From: Psychroserpens sp. NJDZ02 | GTDB lineage: Bacteria > Bacteroidota > Bacteroidia > Flavobacteriales > Flavobacteriaceae | DNA: 64,000 nucleotides | Direction: 5' to 3' | NCBI RefSeq assembly: GCF_004843725.1 | Contig: NZ_CP039451.1 | Coordinates: 2,168,501 to 2,232,500, forward strand | Part shown: positions 52,863 through 61,505 of the stretch, piece by piece | Layout of the letters: each line of letters begins with the position of its first letter | Position numbering within the stretch: position 1 is the stretch's first letter | Program-made: the position numbers and the translations under genes | The notes under the pieces: generated by a model | What the model saw: only the letters and a program-made list of their open reading frames with translations | Told to the model about the DNA's origin: nothing | Databases searched by the model: none

Positions 52863-54014
52863 ATGAAAAAAATACAAATGGTTGATCTTAAAGGTCAATA
52901 CGCAGCTATAAAAAATGTTGTAGATTCTTCTATTCAAGAAATTATAGACAACACCAGTTTTGTAAATGGACCTAAGGTGCATGAGTTTCAAAAAAACCTT
53001 GAAGATTATTTAGGTGTAAAACATGTAATCCCTTGTGCTAATGGTACAGACGCCTTGCAAATTGCAATGATGGGATTAGGTTTGGAACAAGGAGACGAGG
53101 TCATTACAGCCGATTTTACTTTTGCAGCAACTGTGGAGGTTATCGCATTACTTAAGTTAACACCCGTTTTAGTAGATGTTAATCCAGATGACTTTAATAT
53201 CAGTATAGAAGCTATAAAAAAAGCCATCACTCCAAAAACAAAAGCAATTGTCCCTGTTCATTTATTTGGGCAATCTGCAAATATGGAAGCTATTATGGAA
53301 ATTGCTAAAGCGCATAATTTGTTTGTTATTGAAGATAATGCGCAAGCCATTGGAGCAACTTATACATATAGCGATGGTAAAAAAGCCAAAGCAGGTACAA
53401 TAGGTCATGTGGCGTCAACGTCTTTTTTTCCTTCTAAAAATTTAGGATGTTATGGAGATGGAGGTGCTATTTTCACAAACGATGATACTTTAGCACATAC
53501 CATAAGAGGAATAGTAAATCACGGAATGTACGAACGTTACCACCACGATGTCGTTGGTGTAAACTCACGTTTGGATTCTATCCAAGCAGCAGTTTTAGAT
53601 GCAAAATTACCTAAATTAGATAGTTATAATAATGCCCGCCGTAATGCCGCAAGAAAGTACAGTGCAGCATTGGCAGACGTACCACAAATTACAACACCAA
53701 AGACGGTAAATAACTGCGAAGGTATTTGTGATACGTGCGATTGTCACGTATTTCATCAATATACTTTAAAAATTGAAAACACAGACAGAGATGCCTTAGT
53801 CAAGCATTTAAATGATAACGGAATTCCATGTGGTGTCTATTACCCGATCCCGTTACATTTACAAAAAGCATATAAAGACGAGCGTTATAACGAAGCTGAT
53901 TTTCCAGTAACAAACCAATTAGTAAAGCAGGTAATATCCTTACCAATGCATACCGAGTTGGATGACGAGCAAATTCAATTTATAACAACAACAATTAAAA
54001 ACTTTTTGGCCTAA
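52863..54014 (+). CDS. DegT/DnrJ/EryC1/StrS-family sugar aminotransferase
   Basis: PLP enzyme of 383 residues acting on a nucleotide-linked keto sugar, as in amino-sugar synthesis for polysaccharides. Opening MVDLKGQYAAIKNVVDSSI, PLP pocket with GTDALQIAM, ADFTFAATVEV, EDNAQAIGATY and SFFPSKNLGCYGDGGA, where Lys192 forms the Schiff base. An insert at 281-296 contains four Cys (285, 289, 292 and 294, pattern C-x3-C-x2-C-x-C). The gene precedes galE, so the pair may supply a UDP-amino sugar, but no other polysaccharide gene is present. Confidence 0.9.
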   Translation: MKKIQMVDLKGQYAAIKNVVDSSIQEIIDNTSFVNGPKVHEFQKNLEDYLGVKHVIPCANGTDALQIAMMGLGLEQGDEVITADFTFAATVEVIALLKLTPVLVDVNPDDFNISIEAIKKAITPKTKAIVPVHLFGQSANMEAIMEIAKAHNLFVIEDNAQAIGATYTYSDGKKAKAGTIGHVASTSFFPSKNLGCYGDGGAIFTNDDTLAHTIRGIVNHGMYERYHHDVVGVNSRLDSIQAAVLDAKLPKLDSYNNARRNAARKYSAALADVPQITTPKTVNNCEGICDTCDCHVFHQYTLKIENTDRDALVKHLNDNGIPCGVYYPIPLHLQKAYKDERYNEADFPVTNQLVKQVISLPMHTELDDEQIQFITTTIKNFLA

Positions 54015-54023
54015 ACTATTAGG

Positions 54024-54110
54024 ACGTTACCACAAGGGGCGGGCTATCCGCTAAAATCTTTTTTTGCCATATATGGCAGCAAAAAAAGGATACCGCTTCT
54101 ATCCCTAACG
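54024..54110. repeat. Palindromic intergenic repeat (REP-like), possibly dispersed
   Basis: An 87-bp element bounded by CGTTA and TAACG. It contains GGGCGGGCTATCCGC and, near the far end, ACCGCTTCTATCCC; a central stem CTTTTTTTGC / GCAAAAAAAGG closes on GCCATATATGGC. Its GC-rich ends contrast with the AT-rich surroundings. I recall closely similar palindromic elements dispersed between genes in Flavobacteriaceae; only one copy is in this window. Confidence 0.6.
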
Positions 54111-54123
54111 CGCAAAGCAACAG

Positions 54124-55137
54124 ATGAAAATACTAGTCACAGGAGGTTTAGGGTTTATAGGGTCGCACACCGTTGTCGAGCTTCAAAATAAAGGATACCA
54201 AGTGGTCATAATAGATAACCTCTCTAATGCATCATTAGATGTCTTGGAGGGGGTTTTTGCAATTACAGGTCGTGTCCCTATTTTTGAAAAATTAGATTTA
54301 AAGGATAAATCAGCAGTGCAAGCCTTTTTTAAAGTACATCAAGACATACAAGGTATCATCCATTTTGCAGCGAATAAAGCAGTAGGGGAAAGTGTAGTCA
54401 ATCCTTTGATGTATTATGAAAACAATATTAATACACTAGTATATGTATTACAGGAATTAACAAAGTTAAAGGTCTCTAACTTTATCTTTAGTTCTTCATG
54501 TACTGTTTATGGTCAGGCCGACATAATGCCAATAGCAGAAACTGCCCCAATAAAACCGGCAGAATCTCCATACGGCAATACAAAGCAGATTGGAGAGGAA
54601 ATCATACAAGACACTTGTAATATCAATGCTAAATTAAACAGTATTGCATTGCGTTATTTTAATCCTATCGGCGCACATGAATCTGCAAAAATAGGGGAGT
54701 TGCCAATAGGAGTGCCACAAAACTTAATACCCTATATAACACAGACAGCAATAGGTTTACGTGATCAATTATCAGTTTTTGGAAACGATTATCCAACGAT
54801 AGATGGTACTTGTGTTAGAGATTATATACACGTAGTAGATGTTGCTAAGGCGCATGTGGTGGCATTGCAACGTTTATTAGATCATAAAAATCAAACTAAT
54901 TTTGAGGTTTTTAATTTAGGGACAGGCACAGGAAGTACTGTTTTAGAAGTGATTAAAGCATTCGAAAAAGTATCTAATACCAAGCTGAATTATAAAATAG
55001 TAGATAGGCGCCCAGGCGATGTTGTTTCAGCGTTTGCTGATACGTCTAAAGCTAATTTAGAATTAGGTTGGAAAGCAGAACATACTTTAGAACAAGCGAT
55101 GTTATCGTCTTGGAAATGGCAAAAAGTGTTAAAATAG
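54124..55137 (+). CDS. galE: UDP-glucose 4-epimerase
   Basis: NAD-dependent epimerase of 337 residues that interconverts UDP-glucose and UDP-galactose. Rossmann loop GGLGFIGSH at 7-15, the SSSCTVYG segment at 123-130, and catalytic Tyr150 and Lys154 (SPYGNTK). RYFNPIGAHES and DYIHVVDVAKAH are characteristic. Length is typical. It follows the aminotransferase gene and a palindromic repeat on the same strand; co-transcription is possible but the palindrome may interrupt it. Confidence 0.93.
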   Translation: MKILVTGGLGFIGSHTVVELQNKGYQVVIIDNLSNASLDVLEGVFAITGRVPIFEKLDLKDKSAVQAFFKVHQDIQGIIHFAANKAVGESVVNPLMYYENNINTLVYVLQELTKLKVSNFIFSSSCTVYGQADIMPIAETAPIKPAESPYGNTKQIGEEIIQDTCNINAKLNSIALRYFNPIGAHESAKIGELPIGVPQNLIPYITQTAIGLRDQLSVFGNDYPTIDGTCVRDYIHVVDVAKAHVVALQRLLDHKNQTNFEVFNLGTGTGSTVLEVIKAFEKVSNTKLNYKIVDRRPGDVVSAFADTSKANLELGWKAEHTLEQAMLSSWKWQKVLK

Positions 55138-55306
55138 CATTAGTAAATCTTGAACAAGAGTACTCTTAAATTAGTAATCCTATAATTATAGTGCGATCTC
55201 ATTAATAGATTAATATTAATGTATTGATTAACACTATTTTAGTTTTTGTAATTCGTTATTGGTTGTTATTCTTGCTTCCTTTGCAGTCAATGCAAATGAT
55301 AAAATA

Positions 55307-55498
55307 ATGAAATTGATTACAGTAAAACGTCAGACAAGACAGGAAAACAGATTCGATCCTAAAATGGGACGACTTAATGCTAAAGTGACCTATATTAAAA
55401 AGCAAATACTGGGTATTCCAATTAAAACGCTTCATAAGTATCGCGAAACGTACTACGGAGAAGTTAAAGATTGTAGCGCATGTAATTTAGCTAGCTAA
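55307..55498 (+). CDS. Small basic protein, uncharacterised
   Basis: Sixty-three residues from ATG 55307 (MKLITVKRQTRQENRFDPKM). The frame is open from 55259 at a TTG, but that part looks like promoter sequence (a TTTGCA follows a TTG). The protein is rich in Lys and Arg, has a TYYGEVKDCSACNLAS end with two Cys in C-SA-C, and no signal peptide. I do not recognise the family, though the coding character and a good terminator directly after it support a real gene. It lies between galE and lspA. Confidence 0.6.
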   Translation: MKLITVKRQTRQENRFDPKMGRLNAKVTYIKKQILGIPIKTLHKYRETYYGEVKDCSACNLAS

Positions 55499-55504
55499 AT
55501 AATA

Positions 55505-55540
55505 AAAAAAAGCCTAGAAATAATTTCGAGGCTTTTTTTT
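55505..55540. terminator. Bidirectional terminator between the small protein and lspA
   Basis: AAGCCT pairs with AGGCTT around GAAAT/ATTTC with one mismatch, flanked by an A run on the left and T8 on the right. The lspA stop lies at its right edge, so the minus-strand transcript also ends here. Confidence 0.8.
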
Positions 55541-56022
55541 TATGCTTTTTTGGTTTTTAAACCACCTACAATTAAGCAGCCCATTCCAACCATAACCGAC
55601 ACATCCGCTAGATTAAAAATACCGGTCCTAAACACACCGCCTAAATCGATATGTAAAAAGTCGGTAACAGAACCATAAATAATACGGTCATATACATTGG
55701 CAATTCCACCACCAATGATACAACAAAAACCAACTAAGGTCATTGTATTCATGGTTTTGTCTTTAATAATATGTCTTAGTACTAAGCCTAATACAACTAT
55801 AGGTAAGACTAGAAGTAAGCCGATGCGTAAGGCAGGACTAAAATCACTACCCATACCTAAAAAGGCGCCTTTGTTTTCTACGTTATGAAGTGTAAAGTAT
55901 TGTCCAAAAATTTCTGTTTGAGTACCTGCAATGACATCTACTCTGACAATAAATTTAGACACTTGATCTAAAATAATATTCAGGACAATTAACCCTAAAA
56001 TAAGTATGTTTCTACTACTCAT
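55540..56022 (-). CDS. lspA: Signal peptidase II (lipoprotein signal peptidase)
   Basis: Inner-membrane aspartyl protease of 160 residues that cleaves lipoprotein signal peptides, which are abundant in this window. Four membrane helices; catalytic Asp112 in NVYDRI and Asp140 in FNLADV, plus the conserved ILDQVSKF at 17-24 and the NVENKGAFLG loop at 47-56. Its start overlaps the end of fabD by eight bases on the same strand, so the two are translationally linked. Confidence 0.95.
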   Translation of the reverse strand: MSSRNILILGLIVLNIILDQVSKFIVRVDVIAGTQTEIFGQYFTLHNVENKGAFLGMGSDFSPALRIGLLLVLPIVVLGLVLRHIIKDKTMNTMTLVGFCCIIGGGIANVYDRIIYGSVTDFLHIDLGGVFRTGIFNLADVSVMVGMGCLIVGGLKTKKA

Positions 56023-56914
56023 CGTCTTTAATTTGTAAAGTTGCAGATGCTGTTTGTGCCTCTCTATTTATTTTTTTAACCAAACCTTGAAGGACTTTTC
56101 CTGGGCCAACTTCTGTAAATAAAGTAGCGCCATCTTTTATCATTTGCTGTACGGATTGTGTCCAACGCACGGGCGCAGTCAATTGCGATATTAAATTTGC
56201 TTTAATTTCTGCTTCATCAGTAATTGCAGTAGCAGTTACATTTTGATAAATTGGACAATTTGGTTTACTAAAAGTAGTATTTTCAATAGCAGCTGCTAGT
56301 TCTTCTCTTGCAGGTTCCATCATTGGCGAGTGAAACGCGCCTCCAACAGGTAGCATTAAAGCACGCTTTGCGCCAGCGTCTTTCATAGCTTGGCAAGCAC
56401 GTTCTACAGCGCTAACTTCTCCAGAGATGACTAACTGACCAGGGCAATTATAATTTGCAGCAACAACAATACCGTCTATTTTATCACAGATAGCTTCAAC
56501 AAGATGGTCTTCAAGACCTAATACAGCTGCCATAGTACTTGGTTGCATTTCGCATGCTTTTTGCATGGCTTGCGCACGTTGCGATACTAGTTTAAGGCCA
56601 TCCTCAAAACTTAATGCGCCAGCAGCGACTAAAGCAGAAAATTCACCTAAACTATGTCCTGCAACCATTTCTGGTTTAAAACTATCACCTAATGTTTTTG
56701 CTAAAATAACAGAGTGTAAAAAGATAGCAGGTTGTGTTACCTTAGTTTCTTTTAATTGCTCAGCAGTACCTTCAAACATGATATCTGTAATGTTGAAACC
56801 TAAAATTTCGTTAGCATCTTCAAATAAATGTTGAGCTTCTGGTGAGTTTTCGTATAAATCAAGACCCATTCCTGTAAATTGGGCACCTTGACCTGGAAAT
56901 ATATATGCTTTCAT
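56015..56914 (-). CDS. fabD: Malonyl-CoA:ACP transacylase
   Basis: Loads malonate onto acyl carrier protein in fatty-acid synthesis. The 299-residue product has FPGQGAQ at 6-12, the nucleophile in GHSLGEFSA (Ser88), the Arg in SQRAQAM, and GGAFHSPMM with the active-site His. Length is normal. It overlaps lspA by eight bases. The 155 bp upstream contain no gene I can support. Confidence 0.96.
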   Translation of the reverse strand: MKAYIFPGQGAQFTGMGLDLYENSPEAQHLFEDANEILGFNITDIMFEGTAEQLKETKVTQPAIFLHSVILAKTLGDSFKPEMVAGHSLGEFSALVAAGALSFEDGLKLVSQRAQAMQKACEMQPSTMAAVLGLEDHLVEAICDKIDGIVVAANYNCPGQLVISGEVSAVERACQAMKDAGAKRALMLPVGGAFHSPMMEPAREELAAAIENTTFSKPNCPIYQNVTATAITDEAEIKANLISQLTAPVRWTQSVQQMIKDGATLFTEVGPGKVLQGLVKKINREAQTASATLQIKDDE

Positions 56915-57069
56915 TGCTTTCTTATTTAAGTAGCGAAAATAAGAATAAAATCTGTATAAGACGCAAGTCAGATCCTAAGATTTAGTCCTGTTTAGTATAG
57001 AATTCGGACGTTATTAGCTTTTCTTTGAGCTGTTTTCTTTAAATGGAATACGATGCTTTTTCTTGTGTT

Positions 57070-58626
57070 TTATAGATTGCCGGTCGCCGCTTCTGCACAA
57101 CGTTCGCCATCCATGGCAGCACTTATTATTCCACCAGCATACCCACCACCTTCTCCACAAGGAAATAGGTTTGTGATTTCAGGATGAGATAAAAGGTCTG
57201 TTCTTGGGATACTGACTGGCGATGAGGTGCGGGATTCTACACCAATAATATTAGCTTCTTCAGTATAGTACCCTTTCATTTTATCTCCAAAAGCTTTAAA
57301 GCCTTTTCTTAAAGAAGCTCCAATTAATTTAGGAAACAAACTATGTAGCGGAGCACTATTTAAACCAGGTTGATAAGACGTCTCATTTAAACTACTAGAT
57401 AATTTACCTTCAACAAAATCGGTCATGCGTTGTGCTGGAGCAACTTGGCTACGTCCACCAGCAGTAAAGGCCAGCTTCTCTAAGTCTTTCTGAAACTCTA
57501 AAGCCTTTAACGCGCCAAAATGTTCGTACTTTTTAAGATCACGATTGGCATCAATTTCTACAACAATCCCAGAATTGGCAAATTTGTTATTTCGCCTTGA
57601 AGGCGACATACCATTAACAACAACCTCACCATTGGCAGTTGCAGCTGGTACTATAAAACCTCCTGGACACATACAAAAACTGTAGACACCGCGTCCGTTA
57701 ACTTGTTGTACTAAACTATAAGAGGCTGCAGGTAATAAGTCTGGTCTTGGACCTTCGCAATGGTATTGTATTGAATCTATAATGTGTTGCGGATGCTCTG
57801 CTCTAACTCCCATTGCAAACGATTTTGCTTCAATAGCGATATGCTTATCGTGTAATAAGTTAAAAATATCTCTAGCAGAGTGACCAGTCGCTAAAATGAC
57901 CTTGTCAGTAATTAACTCGTCACCATTTTTAAGTTGTATAGCTTCAATTTTATTATTCTTAATTACAAAATCGGTAACACGGGTATTAAAATGGACTTCT
58001 CCGCCATATTTAATAATATTTTCTCTAATGTTTTGTACAACTTTAGGTAGCTTATTAGTTCCAATGTGTGGATGGGCATCGACTAAAATTTGATCTGTGG
58101 CACCATGGTAAACAAGGTTTTCAAAAATACGTCGGACATCACCACGTTTTAAGCTACGGGTGTATAATTTACCGTCACTATACGTTCCTGCTCCTCCTTC
58201 ACCGAAACAGTAGTTAGAGTCTTCATTTACAAAGTGATCTTGATTGATGGCTTTTAAATCACGTCGTCTGTCTTTTACATTAGCGCCACGTTCTAAAACT
58301 ATAGGTTTAAAACCTAATTCGATACAACGTAAAGCCGCCCACATACCAGCAGGACCAAATCCTATAATGTGGATGGGTTTGGCTTTAGAGACGTCTTTAT
58401 AATCAAAAGTGTAGTCTGAAGTTTCGGGTTTGGGCTCGTTAATAAAAACAGAGACCTTGTAATTAAATATGATTTTTGGTTTTCTGGCATCAATAGATTT
58501 TCGCAAGACCTTAATTCCGGAAATTTTGTCCCGTGACATAGAGAGCGATTCCGCAGATTTTTTAATTAAAATATCTGGAATCTCTTCTTCTTTTAAAGAA
58601 ACACGAAGTTGAATGTCTTTTACCAT
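57070..58626 (-). CDS. FAD-dependent oxidoreductase (COG2509-like)
   Basis: Flavoprotein of 518 residues. A short N-terminal region (1-85) precedes the FAD-binding Rossmann loop GFGPAGMWAALRCIELG at about 93-109, followed by the SNYCFGEGGAGTYSDGKLYTR block and the second dinucleotide segment VILATGHSARDIF. The end GEGGGYAGGIISAAMDG is typical of FAD-dependent dehydrogenases of this group. Substrate unknown. It contains Cys residues in YSFCMCPGG, as in related bacterial proteins. It is on the minus strand and alone, with 201 bp to dnaG on the other strand. Confidence 0.85.
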   Translation of the reverse strand: MVKDIQLRVSLKEEEIPDILIKKSAESLSMSRDKISGIKVLRKSIDARKPKIIFNYKVSVFINEPKPETSDYTFDYKDVSKAKPIHIIGFGPAGMWAALRCIELGFKPIVLERGANVKDRRRDLKAINQDHFVNEDSNYCFGEGGAGTYSDGKLYTRSLKRGDVRRIFENLVYHGATDQILVDAHPHIGTNKLPKVVQNIRENIIKYGGEVHFNTRVTDFVIKNNKIEAIQLKNGDELITDKVILATGHSARDIFNLLHDKHIAIEAKSFAMGVRAEHPQHIIDSIQYHCEGPRPDLLPAASYSLVQQVNGRGVYSFCMCPGGFIVPAATANGEVVVNGMSPSRRNNKFANSGIVVEIDANRDLKKYEHFGALKALEFQKDLEKLAFTAGGRSQVAPAQRMTDFVEGKLSSSLNETSYQPGLNSAPLHSLFPKLIGASLRKGFKAFGDKMKGYYTEEANIIGVESRTSSPVSIPRTDLLSHPEITNLFPCGEGGGYAGGIISAAMDGERCAEAATGNL

Positions 58627-58769
58627 GTTGCAAAATTAGTCAAATTTGAGCTAAAAGACATGACGTACTATTTATCTTGTTTAACATTTTTTTTATTTGC
58701 GACTTATTAGCGCATAGAATGTTATAAACTGGAGCTGTCTAAAGTGATTTAAAACTATAAGATTGAGTA

Positions 58770-58799
58770 TTGAAAAGGCTGTTATTTATATTACTTTTG
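58770..58799 (+). promoter_or_regulatory. Promoter of dnaG
   Basis: TTG (58770-58772), 19-bp spacer, TACTTTTG (58792-58799): a full match to the Bacteroidetes consensus. The start codon TTG lies at 58828, giving a leader of about 22 nt. Confidence 0.7.
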
Positions 58800-58827
58800 C
58801 AGTATAATCCTTCAATAATAAAAAACT

Positions 58828-60783
58828 TTGATTTCTAAATCTACCATTGACCAAGTATATGAATCCTCTAGACTAGAAGAGGTTATTGGTGATTTTGTTC
58901 AGCTAAAAAAGGCAGGGACTAATTTTAAAGGGTTGAGTCCTTTTTCTGACGAGCGTTCTCCAAGTTTTGTCGTATCACCTGTTAAGCAAATTTGGAAAGA
59001 TTTTTCTAGTGGAAAAGGAGGTAACGTGGTTGCCTTTTTAATGGAGCATGAACATTTTACTTATCCGGAAGCTATAAAGTATTTGGCTAAAAAGTATAAT
59101 ATTGAAATAGAAGAAACAGAACAGTCTGACGAACAAAAACAAGAACATGATAAACGCGAAAGCTTATATCTAGTGAGTGAGTTTGCGAGTAAGTATTTTC
59201 AGAATATTTTACATAATACAGATCAAGGTAAAGCAATTGGATTAAGTTATTTTAAAGAACGTGGTTTTACAACAGAAACCATAAAAAAGTTTGATTTAGG
59301 ATATAGTTTAGATCAATGGAGTGGGTTTACGGATGAGGCTTTAAAAAAGGGTTATAAATTAGAATTTTTAGAAGCCACAGGACTTACTATAGTTAAGGAA
59401 AGTAAACGTTTTGACCGTTTTAAGGGACGTGTGTTATTTCCGATACAAAGTATGAGCGGTCGTGTTTTGGGGTTTGGTGGTCGTATTTTAACTAACGATA
59501 AAAAAGCTGCAAAATATTTAAACAGTCCAGAAAGTGATTTGTACCATAAAAGTAAAGTGTTATATGGTATTTATAATGCTAAACAAAGTATAGCCAAAGA
59601 AGATAATTGTTATTTGGTCGAAGGCTATACGGATGTTATACAGTTTTATCAAACGGGAATAAAAAACGTAGTGTCCAGTTCTGGTACAGCGTTAAGTAGT
59701 GATCAAATTAGGTTAATTAACCGATTGACAAAAAATATTACCGTACTGTTTGATGGTGATGCTGCTGGTATGCGTGCTTCTTTAAGAGGGATTGATTTAA
59801 TTCTTGAACAAGGGATGAATGTCAAGGTTTGTACTTTTCCAGAAGGAGAAGATCCTGATAGTTTTGCAAAATCTAACACGTTAGAAGAGTTAACCAAGTA
59901 TCTAGAGGAGAATGCTCAGGATTTTATACAATTTAAAGCGTCTGTTTTATATGAAGGGGCAAAAAACGATCCTATAAAAAAGGCGGAAACGATTAGAGAT
60001 ATTGTTAACAGTATCGCTAAAATTCCGGATAGGATTAAAACAGAAATTTATATCCAAGAATGTGCTAGGATAATGGATATTAGCGAGGAAGTATTGTTCT
60101 CTACTTTGGCGCAAATTACTAACAAAGATCAAAAAGGTAGTTCTAACGGTCCAGAAATGCCTCAAGCATTTGAAGTTGTAAAAAACACGCCTACCGTTAA
60201 AAAAGTAGATGTTCAATATACGTTAGAGCGTAAGATTATTGAGATTTTATTGCTTTATGGAGATCAAACAGTGGATTTTGAAGATCTTATATTAAAAGAA
60301 AATGAGAAAGGCCAGTTAGAGTTAGAGCCAATTGTACAGCAATCTAAAGTGTTTGAAAAAGTGTTTTTGGATTTGCAGGAAGATGAAATGGAATTTTTAA
60401 ACCCGCTATTTAAAGATATTTATTTCGCAATAATTGAAACCTTAAATCAGAATCCAGAGTTTAAAATAGAATCGATCATAAATACGATACATCCTGATTT
60501 AGCTTCAGAGATTACTTCTATTTTAATGGAGGATGAGCGCTATGAATTATCCGATTGGGAGCGTAATAATATTTTTCCTAAAACTAAAAAGGATTCTGTA
60601 GCTCAGTTAGTAAGTGAAACAATCTTAACATTGCGTTGTTTTTTAATTGATCAAAAAGTGCTTAATTTTCAGCAACAAACACTTCAAAACAGAACAGAAG
60701 TAAATAGAGACGTCTTGGAAGAGGTCAAAGACTATTCTGGTTTGAAGATGTTATTAGCTAGAAAATTAAATAGAGCTTTATAA
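58828..60783 (+). CDS. dnaG: DNA primase DnaG without zinc ligands
   Basis: Synthesises RNA primers at the replication fork. The 651-residue product begins at TTG 58828. The N-terminal zinc-binding domain is present as a fold but its ligands are gone: GLSPFSDERSPSF has Ser37 and Ser40 in place of Cys and His, and IWKDFSSGKGG has Asp58 and Ser61 in place of both Cys. The catalytic TOPRIM core is intact with LVEGYTDV (Glu265) and LFDGDAAG (Asp309, Asp311), and RFKGRVLFPI before it. The C-terminal helicase-interaction domain is long and acidic. I recall the same loss in other Flavobacteriaceae. Confidence 0.95.
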   Translation: MISKSTIDQVYESSRLEEVIGDFVQLKKAGTNFKGLSPFSDERSPSFVVSPVKQIWKDFSSGKGGNVVAFLMEHEHFTYPEAIKYLAKKYNIEIEETEQSDEQKQEHDKRESLYLVSEFASKYFQNILHNTDQGKAIGLSYFKERGFTTETIKKFDLGYSLDQWSGFTDEALKKGYKLEFLEATGLTIVKESKRFDRFKGRVLFPIQSMSGRVLGFGGRILTNDKKAAKYLNSPESDLYHKSKVLYGIYNAKQSIAKEDNCYLVEGYTDVIQFYQTGIKNVVSSSGTALSSDQIRLINRLTKNITVLFDGDAAGMRASLRGIDLILEQGMNVKVCTFPEGEDPDSFAKSNTLEELTKYLEENAQDFIQFKASVLYEGAKNDPIKKAETIRDIVNSIAKIPDRIKTEIYIQECARIMDISEEVLFSTLAQITNKDQKGSSNGPEMPQAFEVVKNTPTVKKVDVQYTLERKIIEILLLYGDQTVDFEDLILKENEKGQLELEPIVQQSKVFEKVFLDLQEDEMEFLNPLFKDIYFAIIETLNQNPEFKIESIINTIHPDLASEITSILMEDERYELSDWERNNIFPKTKKDSVAQLVSETILTLRCFLIDQKVLNFQQQTLQNRTEVNRDVLEEVKDYSGLKMLLARKLNRAL

Positions 60784-61407
60784 TTCTAATCCCTTAGCCT
60801 GATTGACAAGGTCTATTAGATTGGTGACATTTAATTTTTTCATTAAACGCGCTCTATAAGTACTTACCGTTTTTTCGTTAATCTGTAGTTCTTTAGCAAT
60901 TTCCTTATTTCTTTTACCGTTAGATAGTAATTTTAAGACTTCAACTTCTCTAGTAGATAGTTTTTTGTAATATCCACCTTTTCCAGAAGTTTTATCTGAT
61001 GCTATTTTTCTAGAAAGACTAGGGCTTAGGTAAACACCTCCCAAGTGTACTTTCATAATTGCATCTTTTAAAGATAATAAATCAGTAGATTTTTGGACAT
61101 AACCATCAGCTCCAGCTTTTATAGCACTGACAGCATAGACATCTTCTTGCTGTGCGCTATAAATAATAACCTTTACTTCTGGGTTTTCCTTTTTAATACG
61201 TCTTAATACACTTATACCATTAAGTTTTGGTAAGTCTATTTCACAAAGTAAAATGTCGGTAGTGTACTGTTTTAAGGCATTAAAAATTGCTTCGCCATCA
61301 GAAACAGCTTCAATAATTTTAATATCACGCGAATTTGCAAATACCAATTCTAGCCCTTTTGTGACAATAGGGTGCTGGTCTGCAACCATTAGTTTAACCA
61401 TGGTCAA
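60778..61407 (-). CDS. NarL/LuxR-type response regulator with altered receiver
   Basis: DNA-binding regulator of 209 residues: receiver domain at 1-120 and a LuxR-type helix-turn-helix at 145-205 (LSTREVEVLKLLSNGKRNKEIAKELQ). The phospho-acceptor Asp is replaced by Glu56 (ILLCEIDLP), and the second residue of the usual acidic pair is Gln (ADQHP, Asp10-Gln11). The conserved Ser84 and Lys106 remain. Such a receiver is unlikely to be phosphorylated in the usual way and may be permanently active. The gene overlaps the end of dnaG by six bases tail to tail and lies next to nadE. ATG 61401 is an equally likely start. Confidence 0.85.
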   Translation of the reverse strand: MTMVKLMVADQHPIVTKGLELVFANSRDIKIIEAVSDGEAIFNALKQYTTDILLCEIDLPKLNGISVLRRIKKENPEVKVIIYSAQQEDVYAVSAIKAGADGYVQKSTDLLSLKDAIMKVHLGGVYLSPSLSRKIASDKTSGKGGYYKKLSTREVEVLKLLSNGKRNKEIAKELQINEKTVSTYRARLMKKLNVTNLIDLVNQAKGLEL

Positions 61408-61505
61408 TTAATTTTTAGGGTACTTTTTTTTAAATAAAAAAAGTACGAGTTATAGAAATAATAATAGCATGGTAAAGGTATGTAAAATTATAATAGTTAG
61501 GTGTT

